Origin: an uncultured Collinsella sp.
GTDB taxonomy: Bacteria > Actinomycetota > Coriobacteriia > Coriobacteriales > Coriobacteriaceae
Assembly: GCA_900550825.1 (NCBI GenBank)
Contig: URTZ01000021.1
Location: 1 to 17,911, forward strand
DNA length: 17,911 bases
Direction: 5' to 3'
The position numbers and the translations under genes are program-made. A model generated the notes under the pieces. That model had not been told where the DNA came from, ran no database searches, and worked only from the letters and a program-made list of their open reading frames with translations. Every line of letters starts with the position of its first letter. The first letter of the stretch is position 1. Shown piece after piece: positions 7,308-14,170 of the stretch.

Positions 7308-7398
7308 TGGCGGAGGAGGAGGGATTCGAACCCTCGTGACCTTATACAGGCCAAACGGTTTTCGAGACCGCCGCATTCAACCACTCTGCCACCCCTCC
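7308..7398 (-). tRNA. tRNA-Ser(CGA)
   Basis: A 91-base class II tRNA with a long variable arm. The acceptor 5' strand is GGAGGGG, the 3' strand CTCCTCC, then discriminator G and encoded CCA (7308-7310). The anticodon loop CTCGAAA gives anticodon CGA, which reads UCG. The T arm contains GTTCGAATC. Confidence 0.96.
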
Positions 7399-7412
7399 GC
7401 GTGGGGTAAAAA

Positions 7413-7438
7413 CAAAGCAGGCTCGAAGGCCTGCTTTG
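7413..7438 (-). terminator. Hairpin between the two tRNA-Ser genes
   Basis: A perfect 10-bp stem (CAAAGCAGGC and its complement) with a TCGAAG loop is followed on the minus strand by TTTTTAC, which fits an intrinsic terminator. Only 14 bases separate it from the 5' end of tRNA-Ser(CGA), and 8 from the 3' end of tRNA-Ser(GGA). No promoter fits between, so tRNA-Ser(CGA) probably depends on read-through. Confidence 0.75.
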
Positions 7439-7446
7439 GAATTAAC

Positions 7447-7537
7447 TGGCGGAGAGTCAGGGATTTGAACCCTGGAGACGCTTTTGACGCCTACACGATT
7501 TCCAATCGTGCTCCTTCGGCCACTCGGACAACTCTCC
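7447..7537 (-). tRNA. tRNA-Ser(GGA)
   Basis: A 91-base class II tRNA. Acceptor strands GGAGAGT and ACTCTCC, discriminator G, CCA encoded at 7447-7449. The anticodon loop TTGGAAA gives anticodon GGA, which reads UCC and UCU. The long variable arm is present and the T arm contains GTTCAAATC. Confidence 0.96.
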
Positions 7538-7553
7538 GTTAAATGCGAAAGTC

Positions 7554-7581
7554 AGTATACACGAGGAATCGCAAAGTGCAA
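7554..7581 (-). promoter_or_regulatory. Promoter of the tRNA-Ser genes
   Basis: On the minus strand TTGCAC (7576-7581) and TATACT (7554-7559) are 16 bases apart, close to sigma-70 consensus. The predicted start is about 10 bases before the 5' end of tRNA-Ser(GGA). It is the only convincing promoter for both tRNA-Ser genes. Confidence 0.8.
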
Positions 7582-7941
7582 ACAGAAAAGTTGGCATTTT
7601 TTAAAACGCTCGGCCGCGCTTGGCGTTGCAGCGGGGTTTGAGGTGCCAAAAAACGGCTTCCGACCAGCGTGGTTGATCAACTCAATTGTTCAAAAGGGGT
7701 ATTCATAAGCGACTTGGCAATGAATTTAAAAATCTTTGGGTGGTGCTGTGGACCACTGGTATGCATTTCGCGACCACAGCCTTGTGCCCGTTGACCTGCG
7801 GCTTGGCTCAGCTTGTCCCCGCGGCATCGTATCTTGTCCACAAATCCGTCAAGCTCTTGGTCGGCATTTGGTTGGAATGCGCATGAAACGTCGTGCGAGT
7901 ATGGGCATATGTGGAGGTCATGAGGTTGTAGCTGCATATTC
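7582..7941. other. 360-base stretch without a recognised gene
   Basis: Between the tRNA-Ser promoter and the rpsF promoter I see no gene I can support. Short open frames exist on both strands (for example 7686-7886 and 7736-7960 plus, 7677-8018 minus), but none has a ribosome binding site, a recognisable motif or the codon bias of the neighbours. It does contain a 7-bp hairpin GCTGTGG/CCACAGC (7745-7751 with 7774-7780) around a 22-base loop, and one TTGTCCACA (7834-7842) that matches a high-GC DnaA box. The composition is less GC-rich than the coding sequence. It may hold a regulatory RNA or a decayed gene. Confidence 0.5.
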
Positions 7942-7970
7942 TTGCGGCCTGGGAGGTTGAAAGATATTAT
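7942..7970 (+). promoter_or_regulatory. Candidate promoter of rpsF-ssb-rpsR-rplI
   Basis: TTGCGG (7942-7947) and TATTAT (7965-7970) lie 17 bases apart. The predicted transcript starts near 7977, leaving a 65-base leader that contains the hairpin at 7987-8015. Confidence 0.6.
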
Positions 7971-7986
7971 TACCAAGTCTTTTCCT

Positions 7987-8015
7987 GCTTCAGGCGCACC
8001 TTCACGACCTGAAGC
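7987..8015 (+). promoter_or_regulatory. Leader hairpin upstream of rpsF, possible S6:S18 autoregulatory element
   Basis: GCTTCAGG (7987-7994) and CCTGAAGC (8008-8015) form a perfect 8-bp stem around the 13-base loop CGCACCTTCACGA. Many bacteria carry an mRNA element in the rpsF leader that binds the S6:S18 complex. Position and size fit, but I cannot confirm the consensus by eye. It ends about 12 bases before the AGGAGGTG ribosome binding site. Confidence 0.45.
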
Positions 8016-8041
8016 CACATTTGCCCAGAGGAGGTGACAAT

Positions 8042-8335
8042 ATGAAGGCTTATGAACTGCTGTTCTTTGTTGACCCGTCGCTCGACCCCGAGACTCGTCT
8101 CGCTGTTATGAAGCGTATCGATACCACGATCGCTGAGGGCGCTGGCAAGGTCGACTCCGTTGACGAGTGGGGCAAGCGCAAGCTCGCCTACGAGATCAAC
8201 GACCTCACCGATGGTGACTACACCCTCATCAACTTCCACGCAGATCCTACCCAGATCGCCGAGCTTGATCGCGTCCTGCGCATCACCGACGCTGTGGTCC
8301 GCCACATGATCGTCCGTCGCGACGACCAGGAGTAA
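8042..8335 (+). CDS. rpsF: Ribosomal protein bS6
   Basis: 97 residues from ATG 8042, which has a near-perfect AGGAGGTG (8029-8036) 5 bases upstream; an earlier in-frame ATG at 8021 is in the leader. The sequence is typical of S6: MKAYELLFFVDPSL at the start, DEWGKRKLAYEIND (about 46-59), YTLINFHADP and a C-terminal LRITDAVVRHMIVRRD segment. S6 binds 16S rRNA with S18 in the platform of the 30S subunit. It is the first gene of the rpsF-ssb-rpsR-rplI transcript, conserved across many bacteria, which links ribosome and replication proteins. Confidence 0.96.
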   Translation: MKAYELLFFVDPSLDPETRLAVMKRIDTTIAEGAGKVDSVDEWGKRKLAYEINDLTDGDYTLINFHADPTQIAELDRVLRITDAVVRHMIVRRDDQE

Positions 8336-8383
8336 GACTGTCGTTTTGGACTGGGCTTGTGCCCCAAGAGGAAGTAGTGAGTT

Positions 8384-8836
8384 ATGAGCATCAATCGAGT
8401 GAACATCACCGGTAACCTCACCCGCGATCCCGAGCTGCGCGCCACCGCCGGCGGAACCCAGGTTCTGTCCTTTGGCGTCGCCGTGAACGATCGTCGCCGC
8501 AACGCGCAGACTGGCGAGTGGGAGGACTATCCCAACTTTGTCGACTGCACCATGTTCGGCACCCGCGCCGAGGCCGTGAGCCGTTTCCTGGCAAAGGGAA
8601 ACAAGGTCGCGATCGAGGGCAAGCTGCGCTACAGCTCTTGGGAGCGCGACGGCCAGCGCCGGAGCAAGCTTGAGGTCATCGTCGATGAGATCGAGTTTAT
8701 GAGCTCCCGTGGTGGCCAGGGTGGCTACGACCAGGGCGGTTACGCCCCCGCAGCTTCCGCGCCCGCAGCACGTCCTGCCGCGCCGGTGGCTACGCCGCCC
8801 GCGGTCGACGTCTACGATGAGGACATCCCGTTCTAA
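8384..8836 (+). CDS. ssb: Single-stranded DNA-binding protein
   Basis: 150 residues, with AGAGGAAG about 8 bases upstream of ATG 8384. An OB-fold domain occupies about 1-108: MSINRVNITGNLTRDPELR at the start, then FGVAVNDRR, YPNFVDCTMFGTRAE and KGNKVAIEGKLRYSSWERDGQRR. A Gly/Ala/Pro-rich flexible linker (about 109-138) leads to the acidic tip DEDIPF, the site where SSB recruits replication and repair partners. It coats single-stranded DNA as a tetramer. It sits between the genes for S6 and S18, the usual position. The 48-base spacer after rpsF contains a small GGGC-TTGT-GCCC hairpin (8353-8364). Confidence 0.97.
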   Translation: MSINRVNITGNLTRDPELRATAGGTQVLSFGVAVNDRRRNAQTGEWEDYPNFVDCTMFGTRAEAVSRFLAKGNKVAIEGKLRYSSWERDGQRRSKLEVIVDEIEFMSSRGGQGGYDQGGYAPAASAPAARPAAPVATPPAVDVYDEDIPF

Positions 8837-8863
8837 GGGTTGTTCACCTATTTTTGAGTGAGA

Positions 8864-8889
8864 GGCGGCTTCGGTTCGCCGAAGTTGCC
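8864..8889 (+). promoter_or_regulatory. Hairpin between ssb and rpsR
   Basis: GGCGGCTTCGG (8864-8874) pairs with CCGAAGTTGCC (8879-8889), with two G-T pairs, around the stable tetraloop-like TTCG. No T tract follows, so it is not a terminator. It lies 5 bases before the AAAGG ribosome binding site of rpsR, where it could separate translation of the two genes or serve as an RNA-processing or S18-linked control site. Confidence 0.6.
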
Positions 8890-8908
8890 AAATGAAAGGT
8901 ATTTTGAC

Positions 8909-9175
8909 ATGGCTAATGATTTTTCTGCACGTCAGCCGCGTCGTAAGTACTGCCAGTTCTGCAAGGAGAACACTGAGTTCATCGACTATAAGGACACTCA
9001 GCTTCTCCGTAAGTACATGACCGACCGTGGCAAGATCAAGCCCCGTCGCGTCACTGGCGCTTGCACGCAGCATCAGCATGACATCGCCAACGCCATCAAG
9101 CGCGCCCGCGAGATGGCTCTCCTGCCGTACACCGTCCCCGTGGTTTCCTCTCGTGGCAACCGCGACCGCGGCTAA
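8909..9175 (+). CDS. rpsR: Ribosomal protein bS18
   Basis: 88 residues from ATG 8909 (AAAGG at 8895-8899). An upstream in-frame ATG at 8858 would add 17 residues that do not resemble S18 and has no good ribosome binding site. Conserved core: RRKYCQFC, IDYKD, LLRKYMTDRGKI and RRVTGACTQHQ, then the basic C-terminal helix. Cys15, Cys18, Cys52 and His55 look like a zinc site, so this is the metal-binding (C+) type of S18. It partners S6 on the 30S platform. Its stop is 15 bases from rplI. Confidence 0.96.
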   Translation: MANDFSARQPRRKYCQFCKENTEFIDYKDTQLLRKYMTDRGKIKPRRVTGACTQHQHDIANAIKRAREMALLPYTVPVVSSRGNRDRG

Positions 9176-9190
9176 GAAGGGAGACGCATC

Positions 9191-9730
9191 ATGAAGGTTA
9201 TTCTTCTCGATGAGATCAAGGGCAAGGGCGGCGAGGGTGACGTCGTAGAGGTCGCTCAGGGTTACGCTGAGAACTTCCTGTTCCCCAAGAAGCTCGCTGT
9301 TGCCGCCACCAAGGGCAACCTCAAGCAGCTTGACGAGCGTCGCAACAACATCGCCAAGCGCGAGGCCGTCCGTCTGGCTACCGCCAACGAGACCAAGGCT
9401 GCCTTCGAGGGCAAGACGGTCACCGTTGACGTCAAGGTCGGCGACGAGGGCATCCTCTTTGGCTCCGTTACCGCCGCTATGATCGCTGACGCCATCAAGG
9501 CTCAGCTCGGTATGGACATCGACCGCAAGCGCGTCGAGCTCGGTAAGCCCATCAAGGTTGCCGGTGCCCACACCGTTGCCATCTCGCTGTACCGCGAGAT
9601 CAAGGCCGAGGTTGTCGTTCTCGTCGGCGTTACCGCCGAGGAGCTCGCTGCCGAGGCTGAGGTCGAGGAGGCCGCTGAGGTCGCCGAGGCCGAGACCGCC
9701 GAGGTCGAGACTGAGGCTGCTGCCGAGTAG
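9191..9730 (+). CDS. rplI: Ribosomal protein bL9 with acidic C-terminal extension
   Basis: 179 residues from ATG 9191 (AAGAAGGGAG upstream). The L9 N-domain signature is present: MKVILLDEIKGKGGEGD, then VVEVAQGYAENFLFPKKLAV, followed by the long connecting helix (about 45-75) and the C-terminal rRNA-binding domain (about 76-148). Most L9 proteins end near residue 149. Here about 30 further residues consist almost only of Ala, Glu and Val (9640-9728), apparently grown by short in-frame repeats. L9 binds 23S rRNA near the L1 stalk and affects frame maintenance. It is the last gene before a terminator. Confidence 0.96.
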   Translation: MKVILLDEIKGKGGEGDVVEVAQGYAENFLFPKKLAVAATKGNLKQLDERRNNIAKREAVRLATANETKAAFEGKTVTVDVKVGDEGILFGSVTAAMIADAIKAQLGMDIDRKRVELGKPIKVAGAHTVAISLYREIKAEVVVLVGVTAEELAAEAEVEEAAEVAEAETAEVETEAAAE

Positions 9731-9762
9731 CATTTGCTGCAACGCAACAATCTTGTTCTAAG

Positions 9763-9801
9763 AAGGGCGCTCTGGGAAACCAGGGCGCCCTTTTGTTTTT
9801 T
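9763..9801 (+). terminator. Intrinsic terminator after rplI
   Basis: A 13-bp stem (AAGGGCGCTCTGG at 9763-9775 with CCAGGGCGCCCTT at 9780-9792, one T-G pair) has a GAAA tetraloop and a TTTTGTTTTTT tract. It separates the ribosomal protein genes from dnaB. Confidence 0.94.
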
Positions 9802-9837
9802 GCGCTGAGTGAGTGTCATGGTGAACGTTGCGTCGAA

Positions 9838-9853
9838 GTCCTATATACAGGAC
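9838..9853. promoter_or_regulatory. Near-perfect 16-bp palindrome upstream of dnaB
   Basis: GTCCTATATACAGGAC is a palindrome with one mismatched pair, lying about 100 bases before the dnaB start and 40 bases after the rplI terminator. It is a candidate operator site; no regulator is known to me for this motif. Confidence 0.4.
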
Positions 9854-9912
9854 CGTTCATCCGTTTGGTTCGGTGATGATTGGCGGCGCGCGGCGCGTTT
9901 TGGGACCGTGGC

Positions 9913-9921
9913 TGATACTAT
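9913..9921 (+). promoter_or_regulatory. Candidate extended -10 promoter of dnaB
   Basis: TGATACTAT has the TGn extension plus a TACTAT -10 box; no good -35 is visible 17 bases upstream, as is common for extended -10 promoters. The predicted start near 9928 would leave a leader of about 27 bases. Confidence 0.5.
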
Positions 9922-9954
9922 GGATGCTCGCAAGCGATATGAATGAGGATGCTC

Positions 9955-11346
9955 ATGGCATATGACGATAGGGAGACGGGGCTGACGGTCGAGGACCGCG
10001 GCTCAAAGTTGGGTCTTCCCCAAAACCAAGATGCAGAGGCCAATGTACTGGCCGCTATGCTGCTATCGCCCGAGGTGGTCGAAGAGGCCCAGGTCGAGCT
10101 GCAGCCCGATGATTTCTACCGGCCCATTCATAAGACCATCTACACCGCGATGGTCGATATGTACAACAGCCGCATTCCCATCGACTCCATCTCGCTGATC
10201 GATTACCTGCGAAGCATCAACAAGCTCGATGCCGTGGGCGGCGAGGCCTACATTTTGGAGCTGATGGGTCAGACTCTGTCGCTCGTGAACTGGCAGCACC
10301 ATGCCGCCATCGTTCGTCGCGATTCGATGCTGCGCGAGCTGATCGGCGCCACCAACGAGATCAACGCGCTGGCATATAACGCCCCCACCGACACCAAAGA
10401 GGTCGTGGAGCTAGCCGAGAGCAAGCTGCTCAAGGTCACGGCACGCGAGGTCAAGTCGAGCTACAAGACGCTGACCGAGTTTATGGTTGAGGCCTATAAC
10501 GAGGCCGAGGAAGTGTGTCAGGCCGGTGGCCAGGCTGCGGGCGTGCCCACGGGCTTCCCGTCACTCGACCGCATGCTCATGGGCTTCCGCGAGGGCCAGC
10601 TCATCATTATCGGCGCCCGCCCTGCTGTGGGTAAGACGTCGTTCGCCCTGAATCTGGCGCTCAACGCTGCCGCTGCCGGTTATACCGTCGGCTTCTTCTC
10701 GCTGGAGATGTCGGGCAAAGAAATTGCCCAGCGTCTGATTTGCGCCTACGCCATGATCTCGATCAGTGACTTCCGCATGGGCCGCATTAGCCCCGAGCAG
10801 TGGGCCAATATCAACGAGGCCACGCAGACCTTGTCCAAGCTCGATATTCTGATTGACGATACGCCCGGCACCACAGTGACCGAGATTCGCGCCAAGAGCC
10901 GCCGCATGCTCCATAACAAGGAGAAGGCAATCATCATCCTGGACTACCTGCAGCTGGTGAGTCCTCCGCCGGGACGCCGCTCCGAGAGCCGTACCGTCGA
11001 GGTTTCGGAGATGTCGCGTGGTCTGAAGATCATGGCCAAGGAGCTCAAGATCCCGCTCATCGCGCTGTCGCAGCTCTCGCGTCAGGTCGAATCCCGTACC
11101 GGCAAGCGCCCGCAGCTTTCCGACCTTCGTGAATCGGGCTCCATCGAGCAGGACGCCGATATCGTTATGTTCTTGGACCGCTCCGCCGACGAGGCCGAGG
11201 CCTCGCGCGACGATCGACCCGACGAGGGCGTTACGCGTATCGTCGTGGCCAAGAACCGTTCGGGCCCGATCGGCGACGTCGATCTGATGTTCCTGCCGGC
11301 ATCCACCAAGTTCTATGAGCTTGATGGGGCACATGCCGAGGAGTAG
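9955..11346 (+). CDS. dnaB: Replicative DNA helicase DnaB
   Basis: 463 residues from ATG 9955, chosen because TGAGGA (9944-9949) lies 5-6 bases before it; ATGs at 9943 and 9949 are too close to or inside that site. The N-terminal domain (about 20-125, LPQNQDAEANVLAAMLLSP) is followed by a linker and the RecA-like motor: Walker A GARPAVGKT (220-228), catalytic Glu251 in FSLEM, Walker B IIILD (Asp330), and the SGSIEQDADIVMFLDR motif with the arginine-rich C-terminus. DnaB is the hexameric helicase that opens the replication fork. No intein is present. Gene order rplI-dnaB-purA is conserved in many Gram-positive bacteria. The purA promoter overlaps its stop codon. Confidence 0.97.
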   Translation: MAYDDRETGLTVEDRGSKLGLPQNQDAEANVLAAMLLSPEVVEEAQVELQPDDFYRPIHKTIYTAMVDMYNSRIPIDSISLIDYLRSINKLDAVGGEAYILELMGQTLSLVNWQHHAAIVRRDSMLRELIGATNEINALAYNAPTDTKEVVELAESKLLKVTAREVKSSYKTLTEFMVEAYNEAEEVCQAGGQAAGVPTGFPSLDRMLMGFREGQLIIIGARPAVGKTSFALNLALNAAAAGYTVGFFSLEMSGKEIAQRLICAYAMISISDFRMGRISPEQWANINEATQTLSKLDILIDDTPGTTVTEIRAKSRRMLHNKEKAIIILDYLQLVSPPPGRRSESRTVEVSEMSRGLKIMAKELKIPLIALSQLSRQVESRTGKRPQLSDLRESGSIEQDADIVMFLDRSADEAEASRDDRPDEGVTRIVVAKNRSGPIGDVDLMFLPASTKFYELDGAHAEE

Positions 11347-11373
11347 GACAGGCGCCCGTTGCACGGGTATACT
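11345..11373 (+). promoter_or_regulatory. Promoter of purA
   Basis: AGGACA (11345-11350) and TATACT (11368-11373) are 17 bases apart. The -35 overlaps the dnaB stop codon (TAG, 11344-11346). The predicted leader is about 60 bases. Confidence 0.6.
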
Positions 11374-11439
11374 GGGAATGTTTTGTGCTTCTGCGTGCCG
11401 GCGTGGCGCGTAGACAGTCCATGAATGTAAGGAGTAAAC

Positions 11440-12726
11440 ATGCCGTCAACCGTTTTGGTCGGTGCCCAGTGGGGCGATGAGGGCAAGGGTAAGATTTGCG
11501 ACCTGGTCGCCGGCGACTTCGATGCCGTCGTGCGCTACTCGGGAGGCAACAACGCCGGCCACACCATCGTCGTCAACGGCAAGAAGTACGGCCTGCACCA
11601 GGTGCCCTCCGGCATCATGTATTCCGACCACGTGTCGGTGATCGGTAACGGCTGCGTCGTCAACCCCAAGGTTGTCCTTGGGGAGATCGACATGTTCGAG
11701 GCCGACGGCATCACCACCAAGAATCTCAAGATTAGCGGCAACGCGCATGTCATCATGCCGTACCACATCGATCTGGATGGCGCCTTTGAGCAGAAGCTCG
11801 GCAAGAAGAACATCGGTACCACCAAGCGCGGCATCGGTCCGTGCTATCAGGACAAGATGGCCCGCATTGGCCTGCGCATGCAGGACATGCTGGACGAGGC
11901 ACTGTTCCGCGACAAGCTGGAGACCGCTCTCGCCCGCGTGAACCCCGAGCTCGAGCTCATCTACAACCTGCCCACCTACACCGTGGACCAGATTTGCGAC
12001 GAGTACCTGCCGATGGCCGAGCGCCTGCGCCCCTACATCACCGAGACGAGCCTGCTGCTCAACAACATGATCGACGAGGGCAAGAACCTGCTGTTTGAGG
12101 GCGCCCAGGCGACGCTGCTCGACATCGATCACGGCACCTATCCGTACGTGACGTCTTCTAACTGCACCGCCGGCGGCGCCATTACCGGTTCCGGCGTCGG
12201 CATGAAGAACGTCGACCGCGTGCTGGGCGTCATGAAGGCCTATATCACCCGCGTCGGTTCGGGCCCCATGCCCACCGAGCTTTCCTACGAGTCTCAGGCC
12301 GGCCACACGCTGACCGAGGAGGGCTATGAGTACGGCGTGACCACCGGTCGCCGTCGTCGTTGCGGCTGGTTTGACGGCCCCATCGCCAACTACGCCTCGC
12401 GCGTCAACGGCCTCACCGACATCGCCGTGACCAAGCTCGACGTGCTTTCGGCCTTCGGCACCATCAAGGTGTGCGTGGCCTACGACGTCGATGGCGAGCG
12501 CTACACCAGCGTGCCCGAGCATCAGGTGCGCTTTGAGCATGCCAAGCCCATCTACGAGGAGCTCCCTGGCTGGAAGTGCGACATCACCGGTTGCCGCAGC
12601 TTTGACGAGCTGCCGCAGGAGGCTCAGGACTACGTGGCGTTTATCGAGGATCTGGCACACACCCGCGTGACGTTCATTGGCGTTGGCGCTGGTCGCGAGC
12701 AGATCATCAACCGATTCTGGAAGTAA
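11440..12726 (+). CDS. purA: Adenylosuccinate synthetase
   Basis: 428 residues, the normal length. The start ATG 11440 follows TAAGGAGTAAAC. The signature QWGDEGKGK (10-18) carries the catalytic Asp13; the second signature GGNNAGHT (35-42) carries the catalytic His41; further on are GTTKRGIGP and VTTGRRRRCGWFD, which contact GTP and IMP. The enzyme joins aspartate to IMP using GTP, the first step from IMP to AMP, with PurB completing the pathway (not in this window). It has its own promoter within the end of dnaB. A hairpin at 12749-12790 separates it from purD. Confidence 0.97.
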   Translation: MPSTVLVGAQWGDEGKGKICDLVAGDFDAVVRYSGGNNAGHTIVVNGKKYGLHQVPSGIMYSDHVSVIGNGCVVNPKVVLGEIDMFEADGITTKNLKISGNAHVIMPYHIDLDGAFEQKLGKKNIGTTKRGIGPCYQDKMARIGLRMQDMLDEALFRDKLETALARVNPELELIYNLPTYTVDQICDEYLPMAERLRPYITETSLLLNNMIDEGKNLLFEGAQATLLDIDHGTYPYVTSSNCTAGGAITGSGVGMKNVDRVLGVMKAYITRVGSGPMPTELSYESQAGHTLTEEGYEYGVTTGRRRRCGWFDGPIANYASRVNGLTDIAVTKLDVLSAFGTIKVCVAYDVDGERYTSVPEHQVRFEHAKPIYEELPGWKCDITGCRSFDELPQEAQDYVAFIEDLAHTRVTFIGVGAGREQIINRFWK

Positions 12727-12748
12727 TCGGGACTATTTGGTTATTGCG

Positions 12749-12790
12749 ATATACCCCTTTGCAGCCCGGGTGGGCGGCCGAGGGGTATAT
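12749..12790 (+). terminator. Hairpin between purA and purD
   Basis: ATATACCCCT (12749-12758) and AGGGGTATAT (12781-12790) form a perfect 10-bp stem around a 22-base GC-rich region that can itself pair (GCC...GGC). Only TATATTTG follows, so termination may be partial. It may act as terminator for purA or as a leader structure for purD, whose ribosome binding site is 43 bases further. Confidence 0.55.
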
Positions 12791-12844
12791 TTGCTTGCAA
12801 GGGGCTCGCGCGGAGCGGGCCATTCATCCATAGAGGAGGCACCC

Positions 12845-14149
12845 TTGAAGGCGGACACTCAAACCATCGACATCCTGTTGTTGGGCAGCGGCGGCCGTGA
12901 GCATGCTTTGGCAGCCAAGCTCGCAGCATCACCGCGCGCCGGCAAGCTCTACATTGCGCCGGGTAACGGCGGCACCGCGAGCTGCGGCGAGAACGTTGTT
13001 CTCGACGACTGCGATCCTGCGGCCGTGGCGGCGTTTGCTCAGAGCCACGGATGCGGACTCGTGGTAATTGGCCCCGAGGCTCCGCTCGTGGCGGGCGTGG
13101 CCGACGCCGTGCGCGCGGCGGGTATTCCCTGCTTTGGCCCGGGTGCCGAGGGCGCCCAGATGGAGGGCTCCAAGCTGTTCTCCAAGCAGCTCATGGAGCG
13201 TGCGGGCATTCCGACGGCAGCCTATGGTTCGTTTACCGACGAGGCTTCGGCTCTCGCCTACGTACGCGAGCAAGGCGCCCCGCTGGTCGTCAAGGCCGAC
13301 GGCCTTGCCGCAGGCAAGGGCGTTATCGTGGCGACCGAACTTGAGCAGGCCGAGGAGGCCGTGCGCGAGTGCTTTGGCGGCACCTTTGGCGATGCCGGCA
13401 ACACCGTGGTTATCGAGGAGATGCTCGTTGGTCCCGAGTGCTCGCTGCTGGCCTTTACCGACGGCAAGACCGTGCGCCCCATGGCCACCTCGCAGGACCA
13501 CAAGCGCGCGCTTGAGGGCGACCTTGGTCCCAACACCGGCGGCATGGGCGTCTACAGCCCGGTGCCCATCGTGACTGACGAGGAGCACGCCACCATGGTG
13601 AAGGTCATGGAGCAGACCGTGGCCGAGCTTGCTGCCGAGGGTATCGACTACCGCGGCTGCCTGTACGGCGGCTTTATGCTCACGCCTGCCGGCCCCAAGG
13701 TGCTGGAGTTCAATGCCCGCTTTGGCGACCCCGAGACGCAGGTCGTGCTGCCGCGCCTTAAGAACGACCTGGTCGAGGTCATGCTCGCCTGCGCCAACTG
13801 CGAGCTCGATCAGATTGAGCTCGACTGGCGCGGCGAGTGGGCCGTGGCCGTTGTCCTGACGAGCGCGGGCTATCCCGGCAGCTACGAGAAGGGCAAGGTC
13901 ATCACCGGTATCGCCGATGCCGAGGCCATGGAGAACGTGACCGTGTACCACGCGGGCACTGCCGTGGTGGACGGCCAGCTCGTGACCAATGGTGGCCGCG
14001 TGCTTGCCGTGACCGCTCTGGGCGACACGTTCGAGAACGCTCGCAACCTTGCCTACGAGGCCTGCGAGAAGATTGATTTTGAGGGCAAGACCCTGCGTCA
14101 CGACATCGGCCTGCGCGCGCTGCGCGGTCGCGACGCCTGGGATGCCTAA
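12845..14149 (+). CDS. purD: Phosphoribosylamine-glycine ligase (GAR synthetase)
   Basis: 434 residues from a TTG start at 12845, because GAGGAGG (12833-12839) lies 5 bases upstream and the N-terminus then matches the family; the longer frame from 12677 overlaps purA and reads through the hairpin. Domains of the ATP-grasp ligase: N-domain GSGGREHAL (14-22), VVKADGLAAGKGV (about 147-159) for ATP binding, NTGGMGVYSP (about 230-239), FNARFGDPETQ (about 289-299) with metal-binding residues, and the C-terminal domain. It converts phosphoribosylamine, glycine and ATP to GAR, the second step of de novo purine synthesis. It is grouped with purA, though other pur genes are absent here. The Nudix gene follows after 21 bases. 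Confidence 0.96.
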   Translation: MKADTQTIDILLLGSGGREHALAAKLAASPRAGKLYIAPGNGGTASCGENVVLDDCDPAAVAAFAQSHGCGLVVIGPEAPLVAGVADAVRAAGIPCFGPGAEGAQMEGSKLFSKQLMERAGIPTAAYGSFTDEASALAYVREQGAPLVVKADGLAAGKGVIVATELEQAEEAVRECFGGTFGDAGNTVVIEEMLVGPECSLLAFTDGKTVRPMATSQDHKRALEGDLGPNTGGMGVYSPVPIVTDEEHATMVKVMEQTVAELAAEGIDYRGCLYGGFMLTPAGPKVLEFNARFGDPETQVVLPRLKNDLVEVMLACANCELDQIELDWRGEWAVAVVLTSAGYPGSYEKGKVITGIADAEAMENVTVYHAGTAVVDGQLVTNGGRVLAVTALGDTFENARNLAYEACEKIDFEGKTLRHDIGLRALRGRDAWDA

Positions 14150-14170
14150 AATCCGAGAGGAATGAGACGG

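Noticed and set aside
7834..7842. Chromosome replication origin based on a DnaA box
   Set aside because: Only one perfect box and one with a single mismatch (7747-7755), no AT-rich unwinding region and no dnaA or dnaN gene in view.
7677..8018. Minus-strand 113-codon frame and overlapping plus-strand frames in the rpsF upstream gap
   Set aside because: It overlaps the rpsF promoter and leader hairpin, lacks a ribosome binding site and resembles no family I know. The plus frames are equally unsupported.
7970..9742. 590-codon minus-strand frame opposite rpsF, ssb, rpsR and rplI
   Set aside because: It crosses four known genes, their gaps and a terminator, and has no recognisable domain or ribosome binding site.
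11446..12660. 404-codon minus-strand frame opposite purA
   Set aside because: A codon-bias shadow of purA with a low-complexity Val/Leu/Ala/His-rich product.
12677..12844. Longer purD start overlapping the end of purA
   Set aside because: The extra 56 residues are unlike the family and run through a hairpin; the TTG at 12845 has an excellent ribosome binding site.
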